64,000 bases of DNA from NCBI RefSeq assembly GCF_030053595.1, contig NZ_JASGBQ010000006.1:1-64000 (forward strand). Reading direction: 5' to 3'. The stretch's first letter is position 1; every line of letters begins with the position of its first letter. The position numbers were made by a program, and so were the translations under genes. The notes beneath the pieces were generated by a model. That model was not told the DNA's origin, searched no databases, and saw only the letters and a list, made by a program, of their open reading frames with translations. Source of the DNA: Fusibacillus kribbianus (lineage in GTDB: Bacteria; Bacillota; Clostridia; Lachnospirales; Lachnospiraceae). Below, one piece after another: positions 42,958-52,817 of the stretch.

Positions 42958-43851
42958 TCAGGGCGTTTCCGGCAATGGAAATTCCCACTTTTGAATCGAT
43001 TTCAGATGGTTTAAGAAGGCCTGGAGGAGGGGAGAGTTTGTTTTTGCCTTCCGCCAGGCAATGGCGATCGTGCGCTCGGTGTTTTTCAGAGGAATACCGA
43101 GCACTTCGTCGGAGGTGAAAAGGTCGGTGAAGAGTTCCGGGAGAATGGTGATTCCCAGATTCTGCCTGACCATGGATACGGCTGCGTAATCATTCCGCAT
43201 GATCATCCGTATCTGGGGACAGATTTTTGCTTCCCGGAAAATGTAACCGATATTGTAATCGCTTCCCTCTGCGGGAAGGATAAAATCCTGGTTCTCCAGC
43301 ATGGAAGGCGTAATTTCATGCTCTTTCGAGAGCGGATTCTGCGGGTTCACGATCACCATCATCCGCTCTTTGAACAGCGGAATGGCGGAAAATTCTCTGC
43401 GGGCCGGAAACGTTACAAAAGAACAATCGGTTGCATCATTTAAAAGCGCCTGTTCCACGTCATAGTAAGATCCATTGTTCACCGTAATGGTTATCTGGGG
43501 GTGGAGCCTGCTGAAGTCCTTGAGGATCTGGGGCAGATAGTTTATGGCAATGCTGGAAATGGTGCCGATCCGGAGACTGCCGGTCTGAGCGTCCAGCAGG
43601 GTGGACACCGTGTCCCGCAGCGCCTGTTCGGTATCTACAATTTTTTGAATATAAGGGAGCAGCAAACGGCCCTCGGGGGTCAGTTGCGCTCCTTTTTTGT
43701 TTCGCACCAGCAGACACAGACCGGTTTTCGATTCAAAGGAAGCAATCAGATGGCTGATGCCGGACTGTGTATAACCTAATTGAGTGGCGGCGGCGGTCAG
43801 GCTTCCCAGCGTGGCAACTGACAGGAAAGCCCGATATTCATTCATTGACAT
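42958..43851 (-). CDS. LysR family transcriptional regulator
   Basis: The 297-residue regulator has an N-terminal winged helix-turn-helix (about 3-62; FLSVATLGSLTAAATQLGYTQSGISHLIASFE) and a LysR substrate-binding domain (about 88-290). It is divergent from the membrane protein gene at 44056 and probably controls it, as LysR genes usually act on a divergent neighbour. The start at 43851 has GAGGA five bases upstream; the next Met, two codons later, is possible. The ligand is unknown. Confidence 0.92.
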   Translation of the reverse strand: MSMNEYRAFLSVATLGSLTAAATQLGYTQSGISHLIASFESKTGLCLLVRNKKGAQLTPEGRLLLPYIQKIVDTEQALRDTVSTLLDAQTGSLRIGTISSIAINYLPQILKDFSRLHPQITITVNNGSYYDVEQALLNDATDCSFVTFPARREFSAIPLFKERMMVIVNPQNPLSKEHEITPSMLENQDFILPAEGSDYNIGYIFREAKICPQIRMIMRNDYAAVSMVRQNLGITILPELFTDLFTSDEVLGIPLKNTERTIAIAWRKAKTNSPLLQAFLNHLKSIQKWEFPLPETP

Positions 43852-43903
43852 GAGAATCCTCTTTGTATGAGAAAATGTAATGTAAAAATGCAAAAACCTT
43901 TAG

Positions 43904-43932
43904 TTTACACGATAATTATACTCGTCTATACT
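43904..43932 (+). promoter_or_regulatory. Promoter of the gate-domain membrane protein gene
   Basis: TTTACA and TATACT are separated by 17 bases in the LysR divergent region. The surrounding bases are AT-rich, as in LysR-controlled promoters. Confidence 0.7.
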
Positions 43933-44055
43933 GAAATTGTAAAGAAAATATACGGAAAACTACGAGGTTTATCCGTACAAATTGAGGGGTTCCTATAAAA
44001 AAGACGATAAAATTCAGAATGAAACCGTCGGAAGGAGCATAGCGGGGGGAGCAAT

Positions 44056-45219
44056 ATGCAAAGATATGCGAAAGTTTCTCATGGATTCAGGTCTGTGGCG
44101 GAACCGGTAATCACCATTGTGCTGATTATTGGTTTTTTTGCGGTTTTTGCGGTGCCTATGGGTATTGCAAATATGATGAATACATTGATGAATACGGCCT
44201 TTGACCTGTTAATGAATACTGTGTTTTATATTATGGCAATTGCGGTGATCGCAGGTGCCCTCTCGGGGCTTATGACGGAGTTTGGCGTGTGCGCGTTGCT
44301 GAACCGCCTGCTGTCGCCTTTGATGAAGCCGCTGTTCGGTATGCCGGGAGTGGCGGCGCTTGGTATCGTCACTACCTATATATCGGATAATCCTGCGATT
44401 CTTGCGCTGGCAGAGGACAAACGCTACTGCAGTTATTTTAAAGCGTATCAGATTCCTGCCCTGACCAACCTGGGGACGTCCTTCGGGATGGGATTGATCG
44501 TGACGACTTTCATGCTGGGACTTTCCGGAATGCTTGGCAAAGGAGCATCCCTTGCAGTTCTGTGCGGAAACCTGGGCGCAGTGGCGGGGAGCATCGTGAG
44601 TACCCGTCTCATGCTCCAGTTTACGGCAAAGGCGCTGGGAAAGGAAGCAGCGGTCGTTCTGGAAGCACCGGAAGCAGAGCAGAAGGCGAAGGAGCAAAAG
44701 GGCGGTATGCTGCGGGTCATTGATGCTCTGATGCACGGCGGGAAAGCCGGAGTAGAGGTGGGGCTTGCTATCATTCCCGGCGTACTGGTATTCTGTACGA
44801 TTGTAATGATGCTGACCAACGGAGCTTCCGCTGACGGAACTTATACAGGTGCCGCCTATGAAGGAATCGCACTTCTGCCAAAGCTGGCAGCCAGGTTTCA
44901 GGGAATTTTAAAGCCCTTGTTCGGATTTACCAGCGCGGAAGGAATCGCGGTTCCGATCACGGCGCTGGGTGCTGCCGGAGCAGCCATGGGAGTGGTGTCC
45001 AAGCTGGTGTCTGTAGGAATGGCAGGCTGCGTGGATATCGCCGTATTCACGGCCATGTGTATGTGCTGGAGTGGTTATTTAAGTACTCACGTTTCCATGA
45101 TGGATGTTCTGGGCTGCAGCCGCTTTACGGGAAAGGCGATCCTGTCTCACACGGTCGGAGGGCTTTTTGCCGGAATCTTTGCTCATTGGCTGTTTGTCCT
45201 GCTGCAGATGATTTTTTAA
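44056..45219 (+). CDS. Gate-domain membrane protein (CD0519/CD1768-like)
   Basis: The 387-residue protein has about nine to ten membrane segments and two nucleoside-recognition (gate) like halves. The first covers about 45-185 (TTYISDNPAILALAEDK in the loop), the second about 225-385. A charged loop (about 195-222, EAPEAEQKAKEQKGG) separates them. It resembles the Clostridioides CD0519/CD1768 membrane family; the substrate is unknown. The divergent LysR gene is the likely regulator. It ends in a very strong terminator. Confidence 0.8.
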   Translation: MQRYAKVSHGFRSVAEPVITIVLIIGFFAVFAVPMGIANMMNTLMNTAFDLLMNTVFYIMAIAVIAGALSGLMTEFGVCALLNRLLSPLMKPLFGMPGVAALGIVTTYISDNPAILALAEDKRYCSYFKAYQIPALTNLGTSFGMGLIVTTFMLGLSGMLGKGASLAVLCGNLGAVAGSIVSTRLMLQFTAKALGKEAAVVLEAPEAEQKAKEQKGGMLRVIDALMHGGKAGVEVGLAIIPGVLVFCTIVMMLTNGASADGTYTGAAYEGIALLPKLAARFQGILKPLFGFTSAEGIAVPITALGAAGAAMGVVSKLVSVGMAGCVDIAVFTAMCMCWSGYLSTHVSMMDVLGCSRFTGKAILSHTVGGLFAGIFAHWLFVLLQMIF

Positions 45220-45234
45220 CCACTGGTTTCACAG

Positions 45235-45295
45235 AAAAGAGGGATGCTGCAAAAGCAGATTCGTGCGATCTGCTTTTGCAGCATCCCTCTTTTTT
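45235..45295. terminator. Strong terminator after the gate-domain gene
   Basis: Arms of about 26 bases (45235-45260 and 45268-45293) are perfectly complementary around TCGTGCG and followed by TTTTT; A-rich sequence on the other side allows use in both directions. Confidence 0.92.
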
Positions 45296-45300
45296 AGCAT

Positions 45301-45605
45301 GCAACCGTACACTTCAGGGCGGGTCCAGGCAGGAGTACGGCTGCAGATCCCGTTTCTCCCACTGCAGTCGTACAGTTCAGCGAAGGACTGCCGCCGCTCA
45401 TAAAACAGCTTGCTTATTTCTTCGGTCCAAACTTGGATAAAGGATTCGGTTTGCAGGGCAGCATCTGCAAAACGGACACATATACATAAAAAAAGAACCT
45501 ATATGAAGCCGCAATCTTTTTGTAGAATATAGGGTGTAAGCTGCTGTATGAAGGAATGAGAATAAGATGGAAGCTGCATCAAAAAGGAAACTCGGGGTGA
45601 AGACA
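45301..45605. other. Intergenic region without a recognised gene
   Basis: About 300 bases. It contains a 23-base sequence (45328-45350) that recurs with two changes at 56073-56095, a GCAGTC/GACTGC inverted repeat (45363-45390), and TAGAAT at 45523 as a possible -10 for the next gene. No coding gene is supported. Confidence 0.55.
45328..45350. repeat. Copy 1 of a 23-base direct repeat
   Basis: Matches 56073-56095 at 21 of 23 positions and shares TACGGCTGCAGATCC exactly. The two copies bracket about 10.7 kb of accessory genes. Confidence 0.6.
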
Positions 45606-45995
45606 ATGACGAAAAGGAATAAAGCTGTTTTGGCCGTGCTTGGACTTCTGGTTTTAGCGGGGATTTTCGTGTTCCGGTTCTGTTCCGATCGGGAGGGTTT
45701 CACGGGCAGCCGTGTCAAAAATCCGGACGCCTATTTGCTGGATATTAAGAAGATGAACGGAACTGATCTGCACACCCTTGAGCTGCATAAGGAGGATGTT
45801 CTTCAGATCCGATTTGAAACGGTGAAGGGCGAACTGTATATGGAGATCAAAGCGCCGGACGGAACCGCAATTTATCGTGGAAACGGAAAAGAAACCACTG
45901 ATTTTAACATAAATATTCTGGAAAGCGGCGTCTACACGATTGTTGTGGAAGCACGGCACGCAAAAGGAACCATTTATATTCAGCTAAAGGAGTAA
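45606..45995 (+). CDS. Small membrane-anchored or secreted protein
   Basis: The 129-residue protein has an N-terminal membrane segment (about 7-25) and an outside domain of about 100 residues that looks all-beta (ELYMEIKAPDGTAIYRGNGK, SGVYTIVVEARHAKGTIYI), resembling small jelly-roll modules. I do not recognise a named family. The start at 45606 has a GGGGTGA site; an ATG at 45567 in the same frame is possible and adds 13 residues. It opens the accessory stretch bracketed by the 23-base repeat. Confidence 0.65.
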   Translation: MTKRNKAVLAVLGLLVLAGIFVFRFCSDREGFTGSRVKNPDAYLLDIKKMNGTDLHTLELHKEDVLQIRFETVKGELYMEIKAPDGTAIYRGNGKETTDFNINILESGVYTIVVEARHAKGTIYIQLKE

Positions 45996-46068
45996 TACAA
46001 CAGGAAAGAACCCATTGACAAAGTCTGCCTGATAAAAATGAAAAGATCAGAATTTCAGGAGAATGCCT

Positions 46069-46542
46069 ATGAAGTTTGAAATTTTCCCTTTTAATACCTT
46101 TCAAAGCTATTTTTCCGCAGACGTTATGGCTTTGTATAAAGGAAAGTGGTTATTCTGCATGCACAAAGAGCGTACCGCCTGGGAACATCCAAGCGGATGG
46201 ATTGAAGAGGGTGAGACACCTTTAGAAGCCGCAAAAAGAGAATTGTATGAAGAAACAGGCGCAGTTGCGTTTGATATAGAACCATTATGCGACTACTTTA
46301 TCGACGGAGAACTGGGGGGTTATCACTATAACGGAAATGGACAGGTGTATTTTGCAATCGTGCATGCTTTAGAGGAAATCCCGTCAAACAGTGAAATGGG
46401 AAAGATTGGGCTGTTCGATTCGCTGCCGGATGAATTGACATATCCGATTCTGCGTGACTGTTTTGAAATTGCAGTTCAAAAGAAACAGTCGAAGTTTCTT
46501 ATGTATGGCGATACAGATTCCTTCTCGCCTGCATTAGAATAA
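46069..46542 (+). CDS. Nudix hydrolase
   Basis: The 157-residue protein has a complete Nudix box, G(x)5E(x)7REUxEExGU, read here as GWIEEGETPLEAAK then RELYEETGA (near 43-65). It hydrolyses a nucleoside diphosphate linked to another group; the substrate is unknown, with 8-oxo-dGTP or a related nucleotide possible. The ATG at 46069 is 8 bases after AGGAG; the ATG six bases earlier is too close. The base composition is more AT-rich than the core genes, suggesting transfer. Confidence 0.9.
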   Translation: MKFEIFPFNTFQSYFSADVMALYKGKWLFCMHKERTAWEHPSGWIEEGETPLEAAKRELYEETGAVAFDIEPLCDYFIDGELGGYHYNGNGQVYFAIVHALEEIPSNSEMGKIGLFDSLPDELTYPILRDCFEIAVQKKQSKFLMYGDTDSFSPALE

Positions 46543-46578
46543 TTGGCACACAATTGGTATTTTGGAATGGAGGTTAGC

Positions 46579-47067
46579 ATGAAAAAGAAAGCTTTGGTCG
46601 TGATCGACCTTCAGAATGACATCACAAAAAACTACAAAGAGATCATTGAGGCTGTTAATCAGGCAATTGATTGGGCTTTTGCAAACAATATGGATATTGT
46701 TTACGTGCGCCATCACAATCTGTCTGCCGGAACGAGGACCTTCAAGCCAGGCACTCGCGGCGCAGAGCTTGTTCCGGAACTGAAAATCGCATCAGAACAC
46801 ATTTTCACAAAAACAAAGAGCAACGCTTTGACCAGCGAAGAATTTGCCGCCTTTGTCCAGACACGCGACATCTCCGAATTTTTTATTGCCGGAGCAGATG
46901 CCACAGCTTGCATTAAATCCACCTGTTACAATATGAGAAAAGCCGGCTTTACCGTCCATGTGCTGTCCGACTGTATCACCAGTTATGATAAAAAGAAGCT
47001 TCCTGAGATGCTTGAATACTATGCAGGCAAGGGCTGTCGTGTTGAGGGAATCAAAACGGTGTTCTGA
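46579..47067 (+). CDS. Isochorismatase family cysteine hydrolase
   Basis: The 162-residue protein belongs to the isochorismatase-like superfamily. The catalytic Asp is in VVIDLQND near 6-13, a Lys lies in the FTKTKSNAL region, and the nucleophilic Cys is in GADATACIKST near 106-116. Nicotinamidases and N-carbamoyl hydrolases share this triad; the exact substrate is unknown. The ATG at 46579 has a GGAGG site. It follows the Nudix gene by 36 bases and shares its lower G+C content. Confidence 0.88.
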   Translation: MKKKALVVIDLQNDITKNYKEIIEAVNQAIDWAFANNMDIVYVRHHNLSAGTRTFKPGTRGAELVPELKIASEHIFTKTKSNALTSEEFAAFVQTRDISEFFIAGADATACIKSTCYNMRKAGFTVHVLSDCITSYDKKKLPEMLEYYAGKGCRVEGIKTVF

Positions 47068-47161
47068 GTTTACAAAATAAGCTGCCATAACACATAAAAT
47101 AGAAGGGCAAGGGACTAATAAACCTGCGAGAAGTCCTTTTGCCATTCCCATTGATTCCACA

Positions 47162-47190
47162 TTGAAAAGGGGATGTACATCTGTTATAAT
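47162..47190 (+). promoter_or_regulatory. Promoter of the large surface protein gene
   Basis: TTGAAA and TATAAT are separated by 17 bases, with TGT before the -10 (extended -10). A leader of about 140 bases follows, with a possible TCCCCGG/CCGGGGA stem near 47272-47296. Confidence 0.85.
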
Positions 47191-47339
47191 TGGCATATAA
47201 ATCAATCTGGGAGATGGCAAGTCTGTCATGGAGGAAATGTTCCACCGGCCTGCCATGCACTATGAATTTTCCCCGGACGGATTTCTGCCCCGGGGAGAAA
47301 AGCAAACAAAACGGAGAAGCAAAAAGGAGAGGAATGAGT

Positions 47340-50300
47340 ATGAAAAAACGGTTTTTAGGTATTCTGCTGTGCCTCTGCATGGTGCTGTCCCTTATGCCGG
47401 CAACGGTATTTGCTGAGGAGACAATGTATGATCTTTGGATCGGAAGCGAGAGGTTCACGTCCGGCAAAAAAACCATATCTGTCGGCGGCGGCACGGCCAC
47501 CTTCGATCCCGACAATTCGAAATTAACGCTGAACAATATCACTCTGACTTATAATGCAGAAAGTATGTCTGCGATTCAAAGCGATATCTCAGATATTCAG
47601 ATCGAACTTATCGGGACGAATACCATTAACATAGCCCGTGACGGAATGGCCGGCATCTGGCTGGACAGCAGCAGTAAGGCGACGATTACGGGAACCTCCG
47701 GAAGCAAGCTGATCATCAACTCCAGCGGTAAAGAAAATGTGGGCATTACCACGAGTTCGGGCGTTAGTCTGACGATGAATAACACGAACCTGACAGTCAA
47801 TGACAATACGACGACCGCAACCGCAAAGGGATATATGGTTGGTCTCAAGCTGGGCGGTGATTTGACGATGACCGGCGGCAGCTATACAGCGGTCGGCGTC
47901 CAGAACGGTATTGAAATGTACACGAATTGCGCCGCAAATCTGTCCGGTGTGAGCTTCAATATCTCGTGTACGCCCCGCCAGAGCTTTAACAGCACCATCC
48001 CCAATGAGATGTCGATCGGTTTGTGTCTGGCGCCGCTTTCGACAGGCAGACAGAACGTGATCACAAACTGTTCGGGAAGTATTTCCGCTCACTATCCTTT
48101 GTATACAGACGGTTTGACCGCGCTGAATACCAGTAATAATCTCACACTGACGACGGACAATTATGACGCAGTATATGCAAATGCCGATCTGACGGTTTCC
48201 GGCGGTATACTGAATCTTACCTCAACGGGTTCCTCCGGCAGCGGATTCAGCGTTTTGAAAAGCAGCAGGCTGGTATTTGATGGGGCTCCCAATGTGACCG
48301 TGAATGTGGGCTATGTGGCTGTTTACCTGGTCGGCGATACTGCGTCTGCAAAGATCAACAGCGGTACGCTGAATACGACAGCCAGGGCGGGTGTGCTTCT
48401 CAGCAAAGCCGGCAATACCTTTACCCTTGCAGGCGGCACGCTGGAGATGACGCCGAAGGCCGGCGAATCTCCGTCCCTCGGTATCCAAAGCTATGGTACG
48501 GTCAGCATTGAGGGCGGCAGCCTGAAAACCGCGGCAGGGATGTATAGCGCCATCCAAAACGTCGGTACAAAACCGTTCAGTTTTTCCGGCGGTACGCATA
48601 CACTGAGCAACAGCGCCGGCACCGGCTCCGGCTACCTGGATACCGCGGATGGCACCTTAAACATCAGCGGAACCGCTGATGTGACATTCGACGGCTGGAG
48701 CGACGGCATGGATGTGCATGGAGCGCTGAATCTCAGTGGAGGCAAACTGACTGTCAGCAACGCCCAATACGGCATCGATACATACGGGACGCTGAACCTG
48801 ACCGGAGGCACGCTGAACACCAGCGGTACGCTGGTCGGTGTTTTGACAGAAGACGGCGGCCTGGTCAAATTCGCCGGAACCGACGCGACTCTCGCAGGGG
48901 AAACAGCGGGCTGGGCGAAAACAAGTGGTACCGGCGCCTATAGTGTCACGGGCGGCAAAGTGGTTTTCAAAGGCGGCAGCTACGCAGCCGGCACCATCTA
49001 TTCCTCCCTTGCTGCAGGCTACAGTGTCTATGCCGGCACCAGCGAAAGCGACGCGACGCGGATCGTCTCTCCCTCGGGTGCTACCTTTGTGAATAATAAA
49101 TATGTTCGAATAGAAGCCAACGTAGCGGTTACGGGCGTCACCATCGACGAAACGCTTTCGGTTATTACCGGTGAAACTAAAACTCCCTCTTACACCGTTA
49201 CCCCCGCCAACGCCACGAATAAAGCAGTTTCGTTTACATCCAGCGATCCAACCGTTGCCACTGTAAACGCGGCAACCGGTGAAGTCACCGGTGTTAAGAA
49301 AGGTACTGCCACGATCACTATAACAACGGAGGAAGGAAACTTCACCGATACCTGTACGGTAACGGTGTCCTGCGGACACACGAACAAGACTGATATTTCC
49401 GAAAAGCCTTCTACCTGTAAAGAACAGGGCTGGGATGCCTATTCCGTGTGCGACGACTGCGGACAGCTCTTAGACAAGGACGGCAATGAGATCAGCGCCA
49501 TTCCTTATCTTCCCCTTGCGGAACACACCGAGTCCGGCTGGCAGGGCGATGCGGAAGGTCATTGGAAAGTCTGTACAATATGCGGCGCGATCACTACTGC
49601 GAAGGAAGAACATGTTCCGGATCATGAAGGAAATGCCACTGAGGAATACGCCATCAAGTGCAAGGAGTGCGGCTGGGAAATGGAAGCGCAGCTTGGCCAT
49701 ACCCACAGCCTGAGCAAGGTTGAAGCAACAACGCCTACCTGCACAGAGGACGGCAACATCGAATACTATAAGTGCTCCGTCTGCGGCAAGCTGTTTGCAG
49801 ATGCCGACGCTGAATCTGAAATCAAGGAGGCCGACGTCGTTGTTAAAACGGACGGTCACCAATACGAATGGATCGTGGACAAGGAAGCTACGGAAACCGA
49901 GGCGGGTTCCAAACACGAGGAGTGCAAGGTCTGCCACGATGCGAAGGATCCTGTTGAAATACCGCCTGTCGGAACACAGACCGAAAAGCTGCAGAACCTG
50001 CTGAACGCCGGCGGCAAAGTGACACTGGATCAGGACTATATCCTCAGCAAGACGCTGGAGATTTCCAAAGACGTCACCCTTGATCTCAACGGTCATGTCA
50101 TCAAGATGACCGGCAGCGGCAGTGTGCTTCAGATCAACTTCAAAAAAAGCCTGACTTTGGAAGACAGCAACACGACCGCAGCACACTCTGGGCTGCCTGA
50201 CGGCGGTGTGATAACCGGCGGCAATGCCTCAATAGGCGGCGGCTTATATATCGCCCACTCTGGCAGCTTTACCATGAACGGCGGCACCATATATAACTGC

Positions 50301-52715
50301 GCCTCCTCAATAGGCGGCGGCGTGTACTGCGATGCCTATTCCAACTTTACCATGAACGGCGGCACCATAGATAACTGTACTGCCACGTCCAACGGCGGCG
50401 GCGTGGCTATCATGGAGAAGAATAGTCTGTTTACCATGAACGACGGCGCCATCCGGAACTGCAGCGGCGGCGGTGTGTATGGCGGGACTGGCAGCACCTT
50501 TACCATGGAAGGCGGCATCATTGAGGGCTGTACTTCCGGAAACAAGCAGGCAAACGGTATCATGGTCGGCAAGGTCATGAACGCCAACGGCGGTATAGTC
50601 AAAGATACTGTGGCTGGCGGCACGATCGAGAGCACAAGCTCCGATGGCGGCACCAGATTCTACGGCGCGGTTTTCAATTCCGGTACCATCAACGGCGGTA
50701 TCTACTACGACAAGCTCCTGAATTTTTACGGCACGATCAACGGCGGTATTTTCTACAGAGGAATTGTGAATAAAAACGGTACGATCAACGGTACGTATTA
50801 CACCGTCAGCTTTGATCTGAACGGCGGAAGCGGTTCCGTCACGTCCCAGTTGTTTGTCAATATCAGTACGGGAACGGCACTGCAGCCCGATGATCCCACA
50901 TGGTACGAGCATGCCTTCGCCGGTTGGTACAACGGTGATACCAAATATGATTTTACTGAAGCTGTTACGGGGGATATCATGCTGAAAGCGAAATGGATCT
51001 CCGGCAACGTTTCCTCCGAGGCCGGGCTGCAAGAAGCTCTGGACGCAGGAATTACCTCTCTCAGGCTGAGCGGCGATATTCAGCTTGCAACCCCCCTCGA
51101 CCTGAGTGACAAGAGCCTGACTCTGGACCTTAACGGCCATACACTTGCAGGCAATATCAAGCTGTCTGATACTTCTGCGGATCCGGATTCCATACTGACC
51201 CTGGTCGACAGCAATCCCGCCGGAGGCGGTGTGCTGGACGGCAGTATCGAACTGACCGGAGAAAGCGGCAGCGTAAGCCGCCTCTACGCCAACGGTGGTA
51301 CGGTAACGGGAATGGTATCCATGACCGGAAATGCCGGCGGCATTTTCTGTACGAGCGGTACCCCTACGGTCTTCAAGGGCTATGCCGGCGATCTTGGCGA
51401 GATCCATGGCGGTATCTTCTACGGCGGTATTCAGAAGAACAGCATCAGGGAAAACAGCGTGACCTTCCTGAAGGACGACCAGGCCTACGCCATTGAGGTC
51501 GTGGCAGCCGGAAGCAAAGTGGCCGCGCCCATCGAACCGTCCGTGCCGGAGGGGATGAAGTTCACCGGCTGGTACACGGACGATGCGTTCACTGAACAGT
51601 ATGAATTAGGCGCCGACCTGCACGAGAGCATCACCCTCTACGCAGGCATCATGCCGATCACCTACACCATAACCTATGATCCCGGCGAATACGGCGAGGG
51701 CGACGTCAAGACGGACGTCAAAGTCCACGGCGTGGATCTCACCCTGCCCGGCGAGACCTTCACCCGCGAGGGCTACGTCCAGACCGGGTGGTCGTATACA
51801 GACGGCGGCGATCTGGCCTTTGAGCCTGGCGAAAATTATTCCATGGACGAGGCTGTGACCCTGTATCCTGTGTGGGATGAGATCGTTACCCTGACTGTGG
51901 ACTTCACCACTTCGGTGACCCTGGGCGATAACGGCGTTCCCGGAGAGACTGTGTTTACGCTGGAGATCATGGATGCCAACGCGGGCGAGGAGACCTACGC
52001 GGACGTGACCGTCTCCGGTTCCGTCGCCACCAACGGTGCGGGCAGCTATGAAGGCGTCATGACCTTCACCGGCCCCTTTGGGCAGCTTAAGAAGATGCTC
52101 TGCGAGGGCGCGTTTGTGCAGCAGGTGGACGCAGGTGAGGAAGGCTGGACCTATGACGATACGGTTTGGGGTCTGTGTCTGGAGGAAAATATAATTGCTT
52201 TGTTATCTCTGGAAGATGTGCCGGAATATATCCTGAACATCTACCCGACGATCTGCGAGGAAACGGATGACGGTACAGCATACTATCATCTGGATCAGAA
52301 CGCTGAGCCACTGGATGAGATGAGCTTTGTAAATGTCTACACCGCCCACGTCCACGACTACACCCAGAAGCACGACGAGACCGACCACTGGGATGAGTGC
52401 GGCTGCAACGATGTGCAGAACAAGGAAGCCCACAAGTACGGAGACTGGAAGGTAACGAAGGAAGCCACCGAGACGGCCAGGGGCGAAAAGGAGCACACCT
52501 GCACGGTCTGCGGCTATACGGAGACGGCAGAGATCACAAAGCTTCCCGCCGCGGATACGCCCAAGCCGACGGAAAGTAATCCAGACACTGGGGCAGCGAA
52601 AAGCCCGCAGACCGGTGACAACAGCATGATGTGGATTTGGTTTGTTCTGCTGTTTGTATCCGGAACAGGGATTGCCGAAGCAGCTGTTTACAGCAAAAGA
52701 AAAAAGGCTGAATAA
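47340..52715 (+). CDS. Giant multi-domain sortase-anchored surface protein
   Basis: The 1791-residue protein is exported and attached to the cell wall. A signal peptide (1-25, cut after VFA) is followed by a long Gly/Thr-rich beta-helix-like region (about 26-595), a bacterial Ig-like Big2 domain (about 596-678), a region with repeated CxxC pairs such as CDDCG, CTICG, CKECG and CSVCG (about 679-877), a second beta-helix with TMNGGTIYNC-type turns (about 881-1150), three InlB-type/Flg_new repeats (about 1153-1220, 1372-1440, 1441-1516), a third beta-helix (about 1222-1367), an unnamed domain (about 1516-1670) and a second Cys-pair segment (about 1675-1735). The C-terminus has the sortase motif SPQTGD (near 1755), a membrane helix and KRKK. 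The ATG at 47340 has an AGGAGAGG site. It may bind carbohydrates or host or bacterial partners; the role is inferred. Confidence 0.9.
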   Translation: MKKRFLGILLCLCMVLSLMPATVFAEETMYDLWIGSERFTSGKKTISVGGGTATFDPDNSKLTLNNITLTYNAESMSAIQSDISDIQIELIGTNTINIARDGMAGIWLDSSSKATITGTSGSKLIINSSGKENVGITTSSGVSLTMNNTNLTVNDNTTTATAKGYMVGLKLGGDLTMTGGSYTAVGVQNGIEMYTNCAANLSGVSFNISCTPRQSFNSTIPNEMSIGLCLAPLSTGRQNVITNCSGSISAHYPLYTDGLTALNTSNNLTLTTDNYDAVYANADLTVSGGILNLTSTGSSGSGFSVLKSSRLVFDGAPNVTVNVGYVAVYLVGDTASAKINSGTLNTTARAGVLLSKAGNTFTLAGGTLEMTPKAGESPSLGIQSYGTVSIEGGSLKTAAGMYSAIQNVGTKPFSFSGGTHTLSNSAGTGSGYLDTADGTLNISGTADVTFDGWSDGMDVHGALNLSGGKLTVSNAQYGIDTYGTLNLTGGTLNTSGTLVGVLTEDGGLVKFAGTDATLAGETAGWAKTSGTGAYSVTGGKVVFKGGSYAAGTIYSSLAAGYSVYAGTSESDATRIVSPSGATFVNNKYVRIEANVAVTGVTIDETLSVITGETKTPSYTVTPANATNKAVSFTSSDPTVATVNAATGEVTGVKKGTATITITTEEGNFTDTCTVTVSCGHTNKTDISEKPSTCKEQGWDAYSVCDDCGQLLDKDGNEISAIPYLPLAEHTESGWQGDAEGHWKVCTICGAITTAKEEHVPDHEGNATEEYAIKCKECGWEMEAQLGHTHSLSKVEATTPTCTEDGNIEYYKCSVCGKLFADADAESEIKEADVVVKTDGHQYEWIVDKEATETEAGSKHEECKVCHDAKDPVEIPPVGTQTEKLQNLLNAGGKVTLDQDYILSKTLEISKDVTLDLNGHVIKMTGSGSVLQINFKKSLTLEDSNTTAAHSGLPDGGVITGGNASIGGGLYIAHSGSFTMNGGTIYNCASSIGGGVYCDAYSNFTMNGGTIDNCTATSNGGGVAIMEKNSLFTMNDGAIRNCSGGGVYGGTGSTFTMEGGIIEGCTSGNKQANGIMVGKVMNANGGIVKDTVAGGTIESTSSDGGTRFYGAVFNSGTINGGIYYDKLLNFYGTINGGIFYRGIVNKNGTINGTYYTVSFDLNGGSGSVTSQLFVNISTGTALQPDDPTWYEHAFAGWYNGDTKYDFTEAVTGDIMLKAKWISGNVSSEAGLQEALDAGITSLRLSGDIQLATPLDLSDKSLTLDLNGHTLAGNIKLSDTSADPDSILTLVDSNPAGGGVLDGSIELTGESGSVSRLYANGGTVTGMVSMTGNAGGIFCTSGTPTVFKGYAGDLGEIHGGIFYGGIQKNSIRENSVTFLKDDQAYAIEVVAAGSKVAAPIEPSVPEGMKFTGWYTDDAFTEQYELGADLHESITLYAGIMPITYTITYDPGEYGEGDVKTDVKVHGVDLTLPGETFTREGYVQTGWSYTDGGDLAFEPGENYSMDEAVTLYPVWDEIVTLTVDFTTSVTLGDNGVPGETVFTLEIMDANAGEETYADVTVSGSVATNGAGSYEGVMTFTGPFGQLKKMLCEGAFVQQVDAGEEGWTYDDTVWGLCLEENIIALLSLEDVPEYILNIYPTICEETDDGTAYYHLDQNAEPLDEMSFVNVYTAHVHDYTQKHDETDHWDECGCNDVQNKEAHKYGDWKVTKEATETARGEKEHTCTVCGYTETAEITKLPAADTPKPTESNPDTGAAKSPQTGDNSMMWIWFVLLFVSGTGIAEAAVYSKRKKAE

Positions 52716-52817
52716 AACATAAATGCGAATATTTGCAGAACATTGCGGCTGTATCCGTCTGGGTATGGCCGCTTCATTTTGAAGTCAATCTTTAATTTGA
52801 GAGAAGGATGTGTGTAT

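Noticed and set aside
45057-45440. Open frame across the end of the gate-domain gene
   Set aside because: It crosses a strong terminator and is a shifted reading of the real gene.
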